From positions 1 through 17,094 of the forward strand of contig CAKZHP010000006.1 of the NCBI GenBank assembly GCA_936924635.1: a stretch of DNA of 17,094 nt. The letters are read 5' to 3'. A program made the translations under genes and the position numbers. Shown in pieces: positions 1 through 8,711 of this stretch (its first letter is position 1; the number at the start of each line of letters is the position of its first letter). Source of the stretch: an uncultured Propionibacteriaceae bacterium (GTDB lineage Bacteria; Actinomycetota; Actinomycetes; Propionibacteriales; Propionibacteriaceae). The notes under the pieces were generated by a model that was not told where the DNA came from, made no database searches, and was given only the letters and a program-made list of their open reading frames with translations.

Positions 1-146
1 CGGGCCACGCCGACCACCGAGAGGACCACCGCGATCAGGTGCTGGCCGACGGGTACGCGACGTACGTCGCCCAACCGCCCCGGCCCAACCCCAGCACTGG
101 CGCGGGTCGACGGAGTGCTCACGAGACGATCTTCCTCTCTGGGGAG

Positions 147-191
147 GTTTCGACGCGCATCCTCGTCGTTCCTCAGAGGATGTTGCTCAAC
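147..191 (+). repeat. Dispersed palindromic repeat, copy 1
   Basis: This unit starts GTTTCGACGCGCATCC and ends GAGGATGTTGCTCAAC. It matches the copy at 330-375 apart from a few changes in the centre. The inner arms CATCC and GGATG can pair, so the unit folds into a hairpin. The outer ends (GTTTCGAC and GCTCAAC) resemble REP-like units scattered between genes in Nocardioides-type genomes; that comparison is from memory. The flanking stretch 192-265 has two further short motifs built on GAGCTTGCGA. I see no gene in 1-392; the stretch is repeat debris downstream of the MMPL gene. Confidence 0.7.
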
Positions 192-329
192 GGTGATCGA
201 GCAAGGAGATCCCGAGCTTGCGAGGGATGTCTGCGTCGAGATCCGGCGTCCTGAGCTTGCGAAGGTAAGCCGATGGGTGGGTGGGTGTGCTGGGGGCGTC
301 CTGGTCTCGCTGGCGCCCGGCCAGGCCCG

Positions 330-375
330 GTTTCGACGCGCATCCAGTTCGTTCCTCAGAGGATGCTTGCTCAAC
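330..375 (+). repeat. Dispersed palindromic repeat, copy 2
   Basis: This is a second copy of the 147-191 unit: an identical 16-base start, the shared core TCGTTCCTCAGAGGATG, and the end TTGCTCAAC. Arms GCATCC (340-345) and GGATGC (361-366) form a hairpin. A preceding G and a following C make the fuller form GGTTTCGAC...CTCAACC. A GGGT-rich run (about 273-288) lies between the copies. Confidence 0.7.
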
Positions 376-380
376 CGGCA

Positions 381-417
381 GTCCTCGTTCCCTCAGCGGC
401 TGCTTGCTCGACCAGCG
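381..417 (+). repeat. Degenerate partial repeat overlapping the MMPL stop codon
   Basis: The stretch carries a TCGTTCCCTCAG core followed by GGCTGCTTGCTCGACC, a mutated right half of the two upstream repeats. It contains the MMPL stop codon (393-395 on the minus strand), so the last several codons of that gene are written in repeat-derived sequence. The similarity is partial. Confidence 0.5.
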
Positions 418-2480
418 CTCCGAGACGGCCACCACATGCGGTCGCCGATCAGGGCGAACAGGGCGGGGACGATCACCGTACGCACCAGCAGGGTGTCGAC
501 CACCACGCCGACGCCGACGATCAGGCCCAGCTGGCCCAGCGTCACCAGCGGCAGCACGCCCAGGGCGGCGAAGACGCCCGCCAGCACGATGCCGGCACTG
601 GTGATCACGCCGCCCGTGTGGGCCACGGCATCGACCGTCGCGGCCTTGGTGCCGACCTCGCCAGCCTCGGCGCGGATGCGGTGCACCAGGAAGATCGTGT
701 AGTCGATGCCCAGCGCGACCAGGAACAGGAACGACAGCAGCGGGACCTGCAGGTCGAGGGCCGGCTGGTGCAGGAGTACCCGGCTGAGCCATGAGCCCGC
801 ACCGATGGCCGCCGAGGCGCTCACCAGGTTGACCGCGAGCAGGACGACCGGGGCCACCACGGCGCGCAGTAGCCCCACCAGCACCAGGAAGCTCACGGCC
901 AGCACGAGCGGCGCGACCAGCAGCAGGTCGTGCCGGTTGCCGGCGCGGGCGTCGAGGTCCGTCGCGGTGGCACCGCCGACGAGGGCGTCGGCGTCGGGCA
1001 CGGCGTGCACGGCGTCACGGAGGTCAGTCACCAGGTCGAGGGACTCAGTGGTGCCTGGGGCAGCCGCCCCGGTCACGACGAGCCTGGTCAGGGTGCCATC
1101 GGTCGACTTCCCCGCCGGCTGGGCGCGGACCACGCCGGGGACGTCCTTCACGCGCTGCAGCACCGCGTCGGCAGCGCTGCTCCGGGCGACGACGAGCATC
1201 GGCTGGGCCTCGCCCGGGTCGAAGTGCTGGCCGAGCACCTCGAGGCCGGCGGCCGACTCCGAGGGCGTACGGAACTTCTGCACCTGCGTGAGCCCGACCG
1301 ACGCACCGATCAGTCCGGTGGCCATCACGCCGAGCACGATCAGGCCGGCGACGAGGGCGACCGCGGGGCGGCGTACGACCCGGTCGGCGATCGTTCGCCA
1401 GAACCCGCCGGTGCTGGTCTCGGTGCCGGGCTGCGGGACGTACGGCCAGAAGATCTTGCGCCCGCAGACCGCCAGGGCCGGCGGGAGCACGAGCAGGACG
1501 GCAGCCAGCGCGATCAGCAGGCCGACGGCGGCCGCGATGCCGAGGCCGCGGTTGCCAGGGATCACGGCCAGCGCGAGCGTCAGCAGCGACAGCACCACGG
1601 TGACGTTGGAGGCGAGGATCGCGCCCACGGTGGCCCGCCAGGCGGCGGCCAGGGCGGCACGGTGGTCGGTGCGGGCCCGCAGCTCCTCGCGGTAGCGGGA
1701 GATCAGCAGCAGGGCGTAGTTGGCACCCGCACCGAAGACCAGCACGGAGATGATGCCGGAGTCGAAGGAGAGGTCGAGCGCCTGCCCGACCGCGGCGGTG
1801 ACCTTGTTGGCGAGCTGGTCGGCCAGCCCCACGACCAGCAACGGCACCAGCCACAGCACCGGGGAGCGGTAGGTGGCGATCAGCAGCACGGCGACGACCA
1901 GCACGGTGACCGCGAGCAGCCGGAAGTTGGCGCCCTTGAAGGCCCCGGCGACGTCGGCGCCGAACGCCGGACCGCCGGTGACCAGCAGCTCCATCCCTGC
2001 CGGGGTCTGGTCGGCCACCAGCTGGCGCAGGTCGGTGATGATCTTCGAGTTCTCGGTGTTGTCGGACCCCGTGGTGATGGTGGCCAACAGCACCGCGGCC
2101 TTGCGGTCCTTGCTCAGGGTCGGACCGCTCGCGCGCAGCCCGGTGTGCTCGCTCAGCCTCGGGGTGATCGCGGCAAGGGCGCTCTGGTCGACGCTGGTGA
2201 GCTCGCCGCCGTCCGTACGGGTCGCGACCACGATCACCGAGCCCTGGTCGGCACCGGGGAACTCCGCCAGCACGGCCGCGACCCGGGCCGACTCCGAGTC
2301 GGCGGGAGCGGCTGCACCATTCCCGGGAGCCTCCGTGCGGCTGAGCCAGCCCAGCAGTCCACCGAAGACGACAACAGCCAGCACGAGGGCGACCCAGGCG
2401 CCGCGGCGGGCGACGAGACGGTCGGAGAACCGGGATCGCGAGGTCCGCGGCCGGTGGGTGGAGGGTGAGAGATCTGCCAT
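393..2480 (-). CDS. MMPL/RND-family membrane transporter
   Basis: The product is about 695 aa with two similar halves, each one N-terminal membrane helix, a large extracytoplasmic domain, then about five helices. This is the MMPL layout: proton-driven export of lipids or other hydrophobic compounds at the inner membrane. The first half has the TM4-type motif FGAGANYALLLISRYREEL and the second has ALGIDYTIFLVHRIRAE. In characterised MMPL proteins both motifs carry Asp-Tyr; here the first has Asn-Tyr. I chose the ATG at 2480 because the typical basic start MADLSPSTHRPRTSRSRF begins there, with a GAAGG just upstream. The open frame runs back to 2678, but that part is Arg-rich and atypical; an ATG at 2516 is a possible alternative. 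It stands alone, divergent from the HTH/ABC operon. Substrate is unknown. The C-terminus overlaps repeat sequence. Confidence 0.88.
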   Translation of the reverse strand: MADLSPSTHRPRTSRSRFSDRLVARRGAWVALVLAVVVFGGLLGWLSRTEAPGNGAAAPADSESARVAAVLAEFPGADQGSVIVVATRTDGGELTSVDQSALAAITPRLSEHTGLRASGPTLSKDRKAAVLLATITTGSDNTENSKIITDLRQLVADQTPAGMELLVTGGPAFGADVAGAFKGANFRLLAVTVLVVAVLLIATYRSPVLWLVPLLVVGLADQLANKVTAAVGQALDLSFDSGIISVLVFGAGANYALLLISRYREELRARTDHRAALAAAWRATVGAILASNVTVVLSLLTLALAVIPGNRGLGIAAAVGLLIALAAVLLVLPPALAVCGRKIFWPYVPQPGTETSTGGFWRTIADRVVRRPAVALVAGLIVLGVMATGLIGASVGLTQVQKFRTPSESAAGLEVLGQHFDPGEAQPMLVVARSSAADAVLQRVKDVPGVVRAQPAGKSTDGTLTRLVVTGAAAPGTTESLDLVTDLRDAVHAVPDADALVGGATATDLDARAGNRHDLLLVAPLVLAVSFLVLVGLLRAVVAPVVLLAVNLVSASAAIGAGSWLSRVLLHQPALDLQVPLLSFLFLVALGIDYTIFLVHRIRAEAGEVGTKAATVDAVAHTGGVITSAGIVLAGVFAALGVLPLVTLGQLGLIVGVGVVVDTLLVRTVIVPALFALIGDRMWWPSRSAGRASSR

Positions 2481-2675
2481 GCCTTCGAGTTCACCCACTG
2501 GCGGCCGCGCAGACATCGCCGATCGGGTTGAACCTGGTCTCCACCTTTCGATTGATGCACGCCATAGCCGTCCTGCATCCACCACCTGCCGCCCTGGCGC
2601 CGGACGAGCGCACGTCAGCGATGCGGGCCCGAGGCGATGGCGACAGGCCCGGTGGCGCACGCGCCGCCGACGCTG

Positions 2676-2749
2676 CACCTAGCAAGGGTCTTGAGCGCTC
2701 CGAACGTAAAAACACGTTCTGCCTGCACTGAACATGTGTTCAATGCGGG
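2676..2749 (+). repeat. 74-bp hairpin plus SOS-like element, copy 1
   Basis: In order: CACCTAGCAAG (2676-2686), a hairpin GAACGT/ACGTTC (2702-2707 with 2714-2719) around loop AAAAAC, then TGAACATGTGTTCA (2729-2742) and ATGCGGG. The reverse complement of 15053-15125 aligns without gaps over the first 67 positions (about 48 identical). The first 11 and the palindromic 14 bases are identical, and the stem differs by three compensatory pair changes. This copy lies in the divergent gap between the MMPL gene and the HTH gene. It could be a structured RNA, a non-autonomous mobile repeat, or the scar of a lost SOS-regulated gene. I do not recognise the family. Confidence 0.75.
2729..2742. promoter_or_regulatory. 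SOS-box-like palindrome (GAAC-N4-GTTC)
   Basis: TGAACATGTGTTCA is a perfect 14-bp palindrome containing the GAAC-N4-GTTC core of the LexA box of Gram-positive bacteria and actinobacteria. It is the same 14-mer as at 15059-15072. It ends 28 bp before the -35 of the HTH/ABC promoter, so it does not overlap that promoter, and no DNA-repair gene is nearby. LexA binding is inferred from the motif. Confidence 0.55.
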
Positions 2750-2770
2750 TCCCGGCCGTGTCAGCCGGAG

Positions 2771-2805
2771 TTGACAAGACATCGTACGTCAACGAGTGTT
2801 GACGC
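2771..2805 (+). promoter_or_regulatory. Leaderless promoter with overlapping dyad operator
   Basis: TTGACA (2771-2776) is a perfect -35, followed 17 bp later by GAGTGT (2794-2799), a -10 keeping the key A2 and T6. Six bases then lead to the ATG at 2806, so the transcript would start at or beside the start codon. There is no Shine-Dalgarno sequence. The dyad CGTCAAC-gagt-GTTGACG (2787-2804) covers the -10, and a third GTTGAC half-site (2770-2775) covers the -35. A protein bound here would block the polymerase; the obvious candidate is the HTH protein encoded next. Confidence 0.65.
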
Positions 2806-3009
2806 ATGGGTCCGGGCATCACGCACGACGAGCCGCCTCATGGTGTGCTCAGCCAGCTCGCCGCCTGCGCCGCGGCTCGCAAGCAGCTGGAGCGGGACGA
2901 GTCCGCCCTGGTGCGGCGCGCAAGGGTGGAGGGGTACGCCTGGCAGGCGATCGCCGATGCCATGGGCGTGACACGGCAGGCAGTCCACAAGAAGCATGGG
3001 AAGCGGTAG
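2806..3009 (+). CDS. Small helix-turn-helix DNA-binding protein
   Basis: The 67-aa protein has a helical N-terminal part (about 14-42, rich in Ala, Arg and Glu) and a C-terminal helix-turn-helix at about 47-65, read as WQAIADAMGVTRQAVHKKHG. The pattern W-x-x-IA-x-A-x-GV-(S/T)RQAVH-x-K is typical of small actinobacterial HTH proteins. There is no effector or sensor domain. The ATG at 2806 was chosen because a -10-like box sits 6 bp upstream, giving a leaderless message. The stop codon (3007-3009) directly abuts the ATG of the ABC exporter, so the two are translationally coupled. An inverted repeat over its own promoter suggests it represses or tunes its own operon. What signal it answers cannot be told from sequence. 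Confidence 0.75.
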   Translation: MGPGITHDEPPHGVLSQLAACAAARKQLERDESALVRRARVEGYAWQAIADAMGVTRQAVHKKHGKR

Positions 3010-4809
3010 ATGAGCGAGCGACGCAGGAGGCCTGGCAGGCGCGGGCCGGAGGACGGCCCGCGGGCGAGCGTGCGGGAGCTGCTGCCGTACCTGTTCCCCA
3101 AGAAGGGGCTGCTGGCCGGCGCCATCGTGCTCTCGGTCGTCGGCGCCGGGTTCTCGCTGGCCCAGCCGGCGCTCGCGCAGCTGCTCATCGGCCGGGTCGA
3201 GCAGGCGCAGCCGCTGGGGTGGCTGCCGTGGCTCCTGCTCGTCGTGGTCGTCGTGGGCGCGGTCCTCGACGGTGTGCAGCACTTCCTGCTGCAGGTGCTC
3301 GGGGAGCACGTCGTCCTCCGTACACGCCGGTCGCTCGTCGCGCGGATGCTGCGGCTCCCGGTCGCCGAGTTCGACGCGCGCCGCATCGGCGACCTGGTGA
3401 GCCGCGTCGGCAGCGACACGACGCTGCTGCGCGCCGTGCTCACGCAGGGCCTGGTGGAGTCGGTCGGCGGGGTCCTCACGCTGGTCGGCGCCGTGATCGC
3501 GATGCTCGTCATCGACCCCCTGCTGCTGGGGCTCACGGTGGCCGTCCTCGCCGTCGCCGTCGTCGCCATGCTGCTCGTGATGCCGCTGCTCACCCGTGCC
3601 TCCGGTGCCGCGCAAGAGCAGGTCGGGCACCTCACCAGTGCGCTGGAGCGCGCGATCAGCGCGGTGCGTACGGTGCGCGCGGCGGGCGCCACCGAGCGCG
3701 AGACGGCAGCGATCGACGAGCGCTCGGTGGGTGCGTTCGACGCCGGCGTACGGGTCGCGCGCATCTCCGCTCTGGTGGTGCCGATCTTCGGCGTCGCGGT
3801 GCAGCTCGCCTTCCTGGTCGTGCTCGGGGTGGGCGGTCTCCGGGTCGCCACCGGCCAGATCGGGATCTCGCAGCTGGTCGGGTTCCTGCTGTTCTTGTTC
3901 CTGATGGTGATGCCGCTCGGGCAGATCGCCGGCGCGGTCTCCGCCGTCTCCGTCGCGCTCGGCGCGCTCGGCCGCATCCAGGAGATCGTGCGGCTGCCCA
4001 GCGAGACCGACGGGGATGCGACGACCACCCTGGAGCCCGTCGCGGGCGCGCCGGCGGTGGCGTTCGACGAGGTCTCGTTCTCCTACCCCAGTGCTCCCGG
4101 ACGCGCGGTGCTCGACGGCGTCTCCTTCGCCGTGCCGGCAGGCACCCGTACGGCGCTGGTGGGCCCGTCGGGCGCCGGCAAGTCGACCGTGTTCTCGCTG
4201 GTGGAGCGGTTCTACGACGTCATCTCCGGCAGGGTCGCCGTCGGCGGTGCGGATGTACGGGCCGTCGACCGCGCCTCGCTCCGCGACCGCATCGGCTACG
4301 TCGAGCAGGACGCCCCCGTGCTCGCCGGCACGCTGCGCGACAACCTGCGGCTCGGCGCGCCCGACGCCACCGACGAGCAGCTGCTGCAGGCGCTCGACCA
4401 GGTCAACCTCGGCGAGCTTGCCCGGCGCGACGACGGGCTGAACGCTCAGGTCGGCGAGGGTGGGGTGCTGCTCTCGGGTGGCGAGCGTCAGCGGCTCGCC
4501 ATCGCGCGGGCGCTGCTGGCGGCCACCCCGATCCTGCTGCTCGACGAGTCGACGGCCAACCTCGACGCCCGCAACGAGGCCGCGCTCCACGCCGCGCTGG
4601 ACGTCGCCGCCGAGGGCCGTACGACGCTCGTCATCGCCCACCGCCTCTCGACGGTCGTAGACGCCGACCAGATCGTCGTGCTCGACCGCGGGCGCGTGGA
4701 GGCGGTCGGCACGCACGAGGAGCTGCTCTCCGCCTCTCCGCTCTACCGCGAGCTCGCGACGCACCAGCTGCTGGTGCCCGCCGAGATGGAGGCGCCGCCT
4801 GGCAAGTGA
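3010..4809 (+). CDS. ABC exporter half-transporter (fused permease/ATPase)
   Basis: This is a 599-aa type IV (MsbA/BmrA-like) ABC exporter: an N-terminal six-helix domain (about 33-310) fused to a nucleotide-binding domain (about 348-585). It would act as a dimer, using ATP to move a substrate out across the cytoplasmic membrane. Visible motifs are Walker A GPSGAGKST (385-393), Q-loop Gln433, signature LSGGERQ (488-494), Walker B ILLLDE (508-513, catalytic Glu513) and H-loop His544. All catalytic residues are present, so a homodimer with two working sites is expected. There is no peptidase domain. It starts at the base after the stop of the HTH gene. Multidrug or lipid export is the usual family role; the substrate here is unknown. 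The N-terminus is very basic (residues 1-20). Confidence 0.93.
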   Translation: MSERRRRPGRRGPEDGPRASVRELLPYLFPKKGLLAGAIVLSVVGAGFSLAQPALAQLLIGRVEQAQPLGWLPWLLLVVVVVGAVLDGVQHFLLQVLGEHVVLRTRRSLVARMLRLPVAEFDARRIGDLVSRVGSDTTLLRAVLTQGLVESVGGVLTLVGAVIAMLVIDPLLLGLTVAVLAVAVVAMLLVMPLLTRASGAAQEQVGHLTSALERAISAVRTVRAAGATERETAAIDERSVGAFDAGVRVARISALVVPIFGVAVQLAFLVVLGVGGLRVATGQIGISQLVGFLLFLFLMVMPLGQIAGAVSAVSVALGALGRIQEIVRLPSETDGDATTTLEPVAGAPAVAFDEVSFSYPSAPGRAVLDGVSFAVPAGTRTALVGPSGAGKSTVFSLVERFYDVISGRVAVGGADVRAVDRASLRDRIGYVEQDAPVLAGTLRDNLRLGAPDATDEQLLQALDQVNLGELARRDDGLNAQVGEGGVLLSGGERQRLAIARALLAATPILLLDESTANLDARNEAALHAALDVAAEGRTTLVIAHRLSTVVDADQIVVLDRGRVEAVGTHEELLSASPLYRELATHQLLVPAEMEAPPGK

Positions 4810-4841
4810 CGGCCACCCTCCCGGCCGTACGCCCTCGTCAC

Positions 4842-4854
4842 TAGGGTGGCGGTC
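4842..4854 (+). promoter_or_regulatory. pgi -10 box, leaderless start
   Basis: TAGGGT (4842-4847) is a TAnnnT -10 hexamer ending 7 bases before the ATG at 4855. Transcription would begin at or next to that ATG, which favours it over the in-frame GTG at 4846. That GTG overlaps the -10 itself. Confidence 0.6.
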
Positions 4855-6522
<1,668 letters not shown>

Positions 6523-6541
6523 CGGACGTACGGGACCGTGG

Positions 6542-6559
6542 GCCCGCGACGTCGCGGGC
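6542..6559 (+). terminator. Palindromic hairpin after pgi
   Basis: GCCCGCGACGTCGCGGGC is a perfect 18-bp palindrome starting 19 bp after the pgi stop codon. No U-tract follows, so it would be an actinobacterial-style hairpin terminator or transcript stabiliser. Confidence 0.45.
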
Positions 6560-6603
6560 GCACGCTCCTGGAGCCACCGAGGAATTCATTCCTGTACGCA
6601 AAA

Positions 6604-6635
6604 AAGTGCCCGTCAGCCCCCTTTTGCGGGCACTT
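6604..6635. terminator. Hairpin with A/T tract, stronger on the minus strand
   Basis: Arms AAGTGCCCG (6604-6612) and CGGGCACTT (6627-6635) form a 9-bp stem with a 14-base loop. The run of A from 6600 to 6605 becomes a U-tract when read on the minus strand. In plus direction it could still end pgi transcripts. No minus-strand gene that would need it is visible to the right. Confidence 0.5.
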
Positions 6636-6678
6636 CCGTCCCCACTAGCCTGGCGCCGCCCGACGGAAGGATGCGCCC

Positions 6679-8072
6679 ATGCGCTGGACGGCTCGGCGCC
6701 GAGCCTGTTGATGGTGGCGACAGGGCTGGTGGCCCTCTCGCCCACGAAGCCGGCCTCTGCTGCGGCGCCGACGATCACGAAGGTGGCTGCTGGCGAGTTC
6801 GCCTGCGCCGCACCCTCCCTCGGCAGCGTCAGCTGCTGGGGGACCGGCCCGCTCGGCGAGCGCCAGCTCCCCACCTGGCCCTCGGGCCTGCCGGCCGCAT
6901 CCGGCCTGGTTGCCGACATCACCGGAGCCACCGACGTCGGGGTCGGCGCGCAGTTCATGTGCGCGATCGTCGCCGACGGAGCCGTCAAGTGCCACGGGTG
7001 GGACTACGACAACCAGCTCGGCGACCCGACCGGCGGCTACCCGGGTGACATCCGCACCGAGGCGGTGGGGGCCTGACCGGGGCGACCAGCCTGTCGGTGG
7101 GCCTCGACCACAGCTGCGTCGTCGCCTCCGGCGGGGCCGTGCGCTGCTGGGGGAACAACGCCTACGGCAAGCTCGGGAGCGGAGACTCCACCGGGTGACC
7201 AGCTGAGCACCGTCCCCGGGGTCACTGCCACGGCAGTGGCCGCGGGCAGGGACCACACACACCTGCGCCATCCGCACCGACGGCACGGTGGTGTGCTGGG
7301 GAGCGAACGGTTCGGGCCAGCTGGGGGCGGGCACCGCTCAGTCCCTCGTCCCGGTGCCCGTGCCCGGCGTGACCGGCGCCACGGCGATCGCCAGCTGCGA
7401 CTCTCACACCTGCGCGGTGGTAGCGGCCGGGAGCGTCACCTGCTGGGGCGCCAACACCGCGGGCCAGCTGGGCAGGGGCACCACCTCCGCGAGCGGCGGC
7501 CCGGGGGCCGTCTCCTCGTCTCGGGTGCCACGGGCATCGCCGCCGGTTTCAGCGACACCTGCGCCTGGCTCTCTGACGGCTCCGCGCGCTGCTGGGGTGC
7601 GCCGTGCGCACCGATGCGGTGCTCGCTGCTCGCGGCGGCCGTCTGTACGTCGCCGTCAACGCCGGCGGTGGCACCGGGTACGTGAGCTGGCACTACCTGG
7701 CCCCGGGGGCCACGACGCTCGTCGACATCACCACGCACCTGGCCGAGAAGGTCGCCACGGTGGGCGACGACGGCTACTTCTACTGGCCGAGACCGTGAAC
7801 ATCTGCTTCGGGATATCGGAGCAGAACGGCACCTGCACGGCCGACCGCACGGCCCAAGATCCTTCGGTTCACCGGCGGCACGGCCACCGAGATCCCGGTC
7901 ACCGGGTTCGTGAAGCCGAGGTACGGCGCCGAGATGTCCGTGTCCACCGCCGGCCGGATCTACGTGCTCACCGGCACCCCCCGGCCACCCTGGTCAGCTA
8001 CCCCCGGCCGGTGGCGCCCCGACCCCGGTCCTGGTCCAGGTCGCTGGCAGCTCGGGCTTCGACATCGGCTGA
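6679..8072 (+). pseudogene. Decayed secreted RCC1-repeat / beta-propeller protein
   Basis: A -10-like TAGCCT (6646-6651) and GGAAGGA lead to an ATG at 6679. Translation across frames gives a signal peptide ending KPASA, then about six RCC1-type blades (to about 7600) with the pattern GA-x-x-(I/V)-A-x-G-x-x-(H/D)-(T/S)-CA...DG-x-V-x-CWG-x-N-x-x-G-(Q/K)-LG. A second domain (about 7604-8072) resembles the C-terminal part of the pseudogene at 9635-10925, with shared stretches VATVGDDGYFY and TVNICFG(I/M)SEQNGTC and the same ending GFDIG. About ten frame shifts break it, at 6695-6710, 7067-7071 (G lost), 7193-7195 (G gained), 7253-7262 (AC repeat gain), about 7505-7525, about 7597-7604, 7783 (C lost), 7853-7855 (C gained), 7977-7982 and 8001-8005. 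Such propellers are usually secreted binding domains; function is unknown. Confidence 0.75.
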
Positions 8073-8118
8073 TCCCTGCTGCCTGCCGCCCTCTGAACGC
8101 CGCGGGCCACGGCACTCT

Positions 8119-8151
8119 CCGCCCCTGGGCTGCGTGGCAGCCCGGGGGCGG
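8119..8151 (+). terminator. Strong GC hairpin after the RCC1 pseudogene
   Basis: A stem of about 15 bp (8119-8133 with 8137-8151, one G-T wobble) closes a GTG loop. It lies 47 bp after the pseudogene stop codon. It also lies downstream of the minus-strand TetR remnant, so it may serve both directions. No U-tract follows. Confidence 0.55.
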
Positions 8152-8194
8152 CGTCCTTCGCGCTCCTCGGTTCAGGCCGGGGTTCGCCTTCTCT

Positions 8195-8416
8195 CTACCC
8201 GTGCATCGTCGCCAGTCCGTCGAGCAGGCTGGTCAGCCCTCGCTCGAAGATGCGGTCGGCGTCGAAGTCGTACGAGGTCTGGACGATCTCCGCGAAGCGC
8301 GGGTGACGCGCCGGGTCGCTGATCGCCCGCAGCGCGGGCAGCTGCCCATCGACCCAGGTGTCGGCGTCGAGGCCGGTGAGCGCCTCGGCCGCCTGCTCGG
8401 ACCTCGGCGGGATCAT
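8195..8416 (-). pseudogene. TetR-family regulator, C-terminal remnant
   Basis: The minus strand encodes about 70 residues ending FERGLTSLLDGLATMHG. Upstream of that lie TWVDGQLPALRAISDPARHP and RFAEIVQTSYDFDADRIF. This reads like the ligand-binding C-terminal helices of TetR-type repressors, whose ends often read (F/E)-x-GL-x-x-LLDGL. The N-terminal DNA-binding domain is missing: the frame runs straight into the tandem repeats starting at 8404, where coding character ends. An ATG at 8414-8416 lies inside the repeat and is probably fortuitous. I read it as a gene truncated by the repeat or by the rearrangement that made it. The family call rests on a short stretch and is moderate. Confidence 0.55.
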
Positions 8417-8638
8417 CCTGCACACGGTGACTGGCCGGGGTGGTCGGGGGGTGCGCAGATCGTTCCCCTGGGCGGCGGTGTGGTGTCGGGGATGGGTCGA
8501 TGCGGGGTCGGCGGGATCATCCTGCGCACGGTGACTGGCCGGGGTGGTCGGGGGGGTGGGTGCGCAGATCGTTCCCCTGGGCGGCGGTGTGGTGTCGGGG
8601 ATGGGTCGATGCGGGGTCGGCGGGATCATCCTGCGCAC
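8404..8638 (+). repeat. Tandem direct repeat, 104 + 109 bp plus partial third unit
   Basis: Unit 1 is 8404-8507, unit 2 is 8508-8616, and a third unit stops after 22 bp (8617-8638). Each begins TCGGCGGGATCATCCTGC. The two full units are nearly identical; they differ by one base near the start (CACAC against CGCAC) and by 5 extra bases in a G-rich run in unit 2 (about 8550-8561). I see no convincing coding in the units. They sit between the TetR remnant and the DUF218 gene promoter. Confidence 0.9.
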
Positions 8639-8699
8639 CAGTGGTCGGCACCGATCGCTCTGGGCGGCAGCGGCCGACGACCGGCGCTGTCGTGCCGCG

Positions 8700-8711
8700 T
8701 ACGCTGAGGGC
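8700..8711 (+). promoter_or_regulatory. -10 box of the DUF218 gene, leaderless start
   Basis: TACGCT (8700-8705) is followed by six bases and the ATG at 8712. The spacing puts the transcription start at the start codon, as for pgi and the aldo/keto reductase in this window. No clear -35 is seen. Confidence 0.55.

Noticed and set aside
1..66. Minus-strand codons reading VPVGQHLIAVVLSVVGVA at the left edge, possibly the start of a membrane protein
   Set aside because: Only about 20 residues are visible, with no ATG/GTG in a good place and no ribosome binding site. It cannot be supported from this window.
930..2468. A 512-codon open frame on the plus strand opposite the MMPL gene
   Set aside because: It is Gly/Gln/Asp/His-rich and has no recognisable motif, while the minus strand reads as a full MMPL transporter.
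8404..8711. Open frames through the tandem repeats on both strands
   Set aside because: They are low-complexity Gly/Val or Pro/Thr/His-rich, and their apparent length comes from the duplicated unit.
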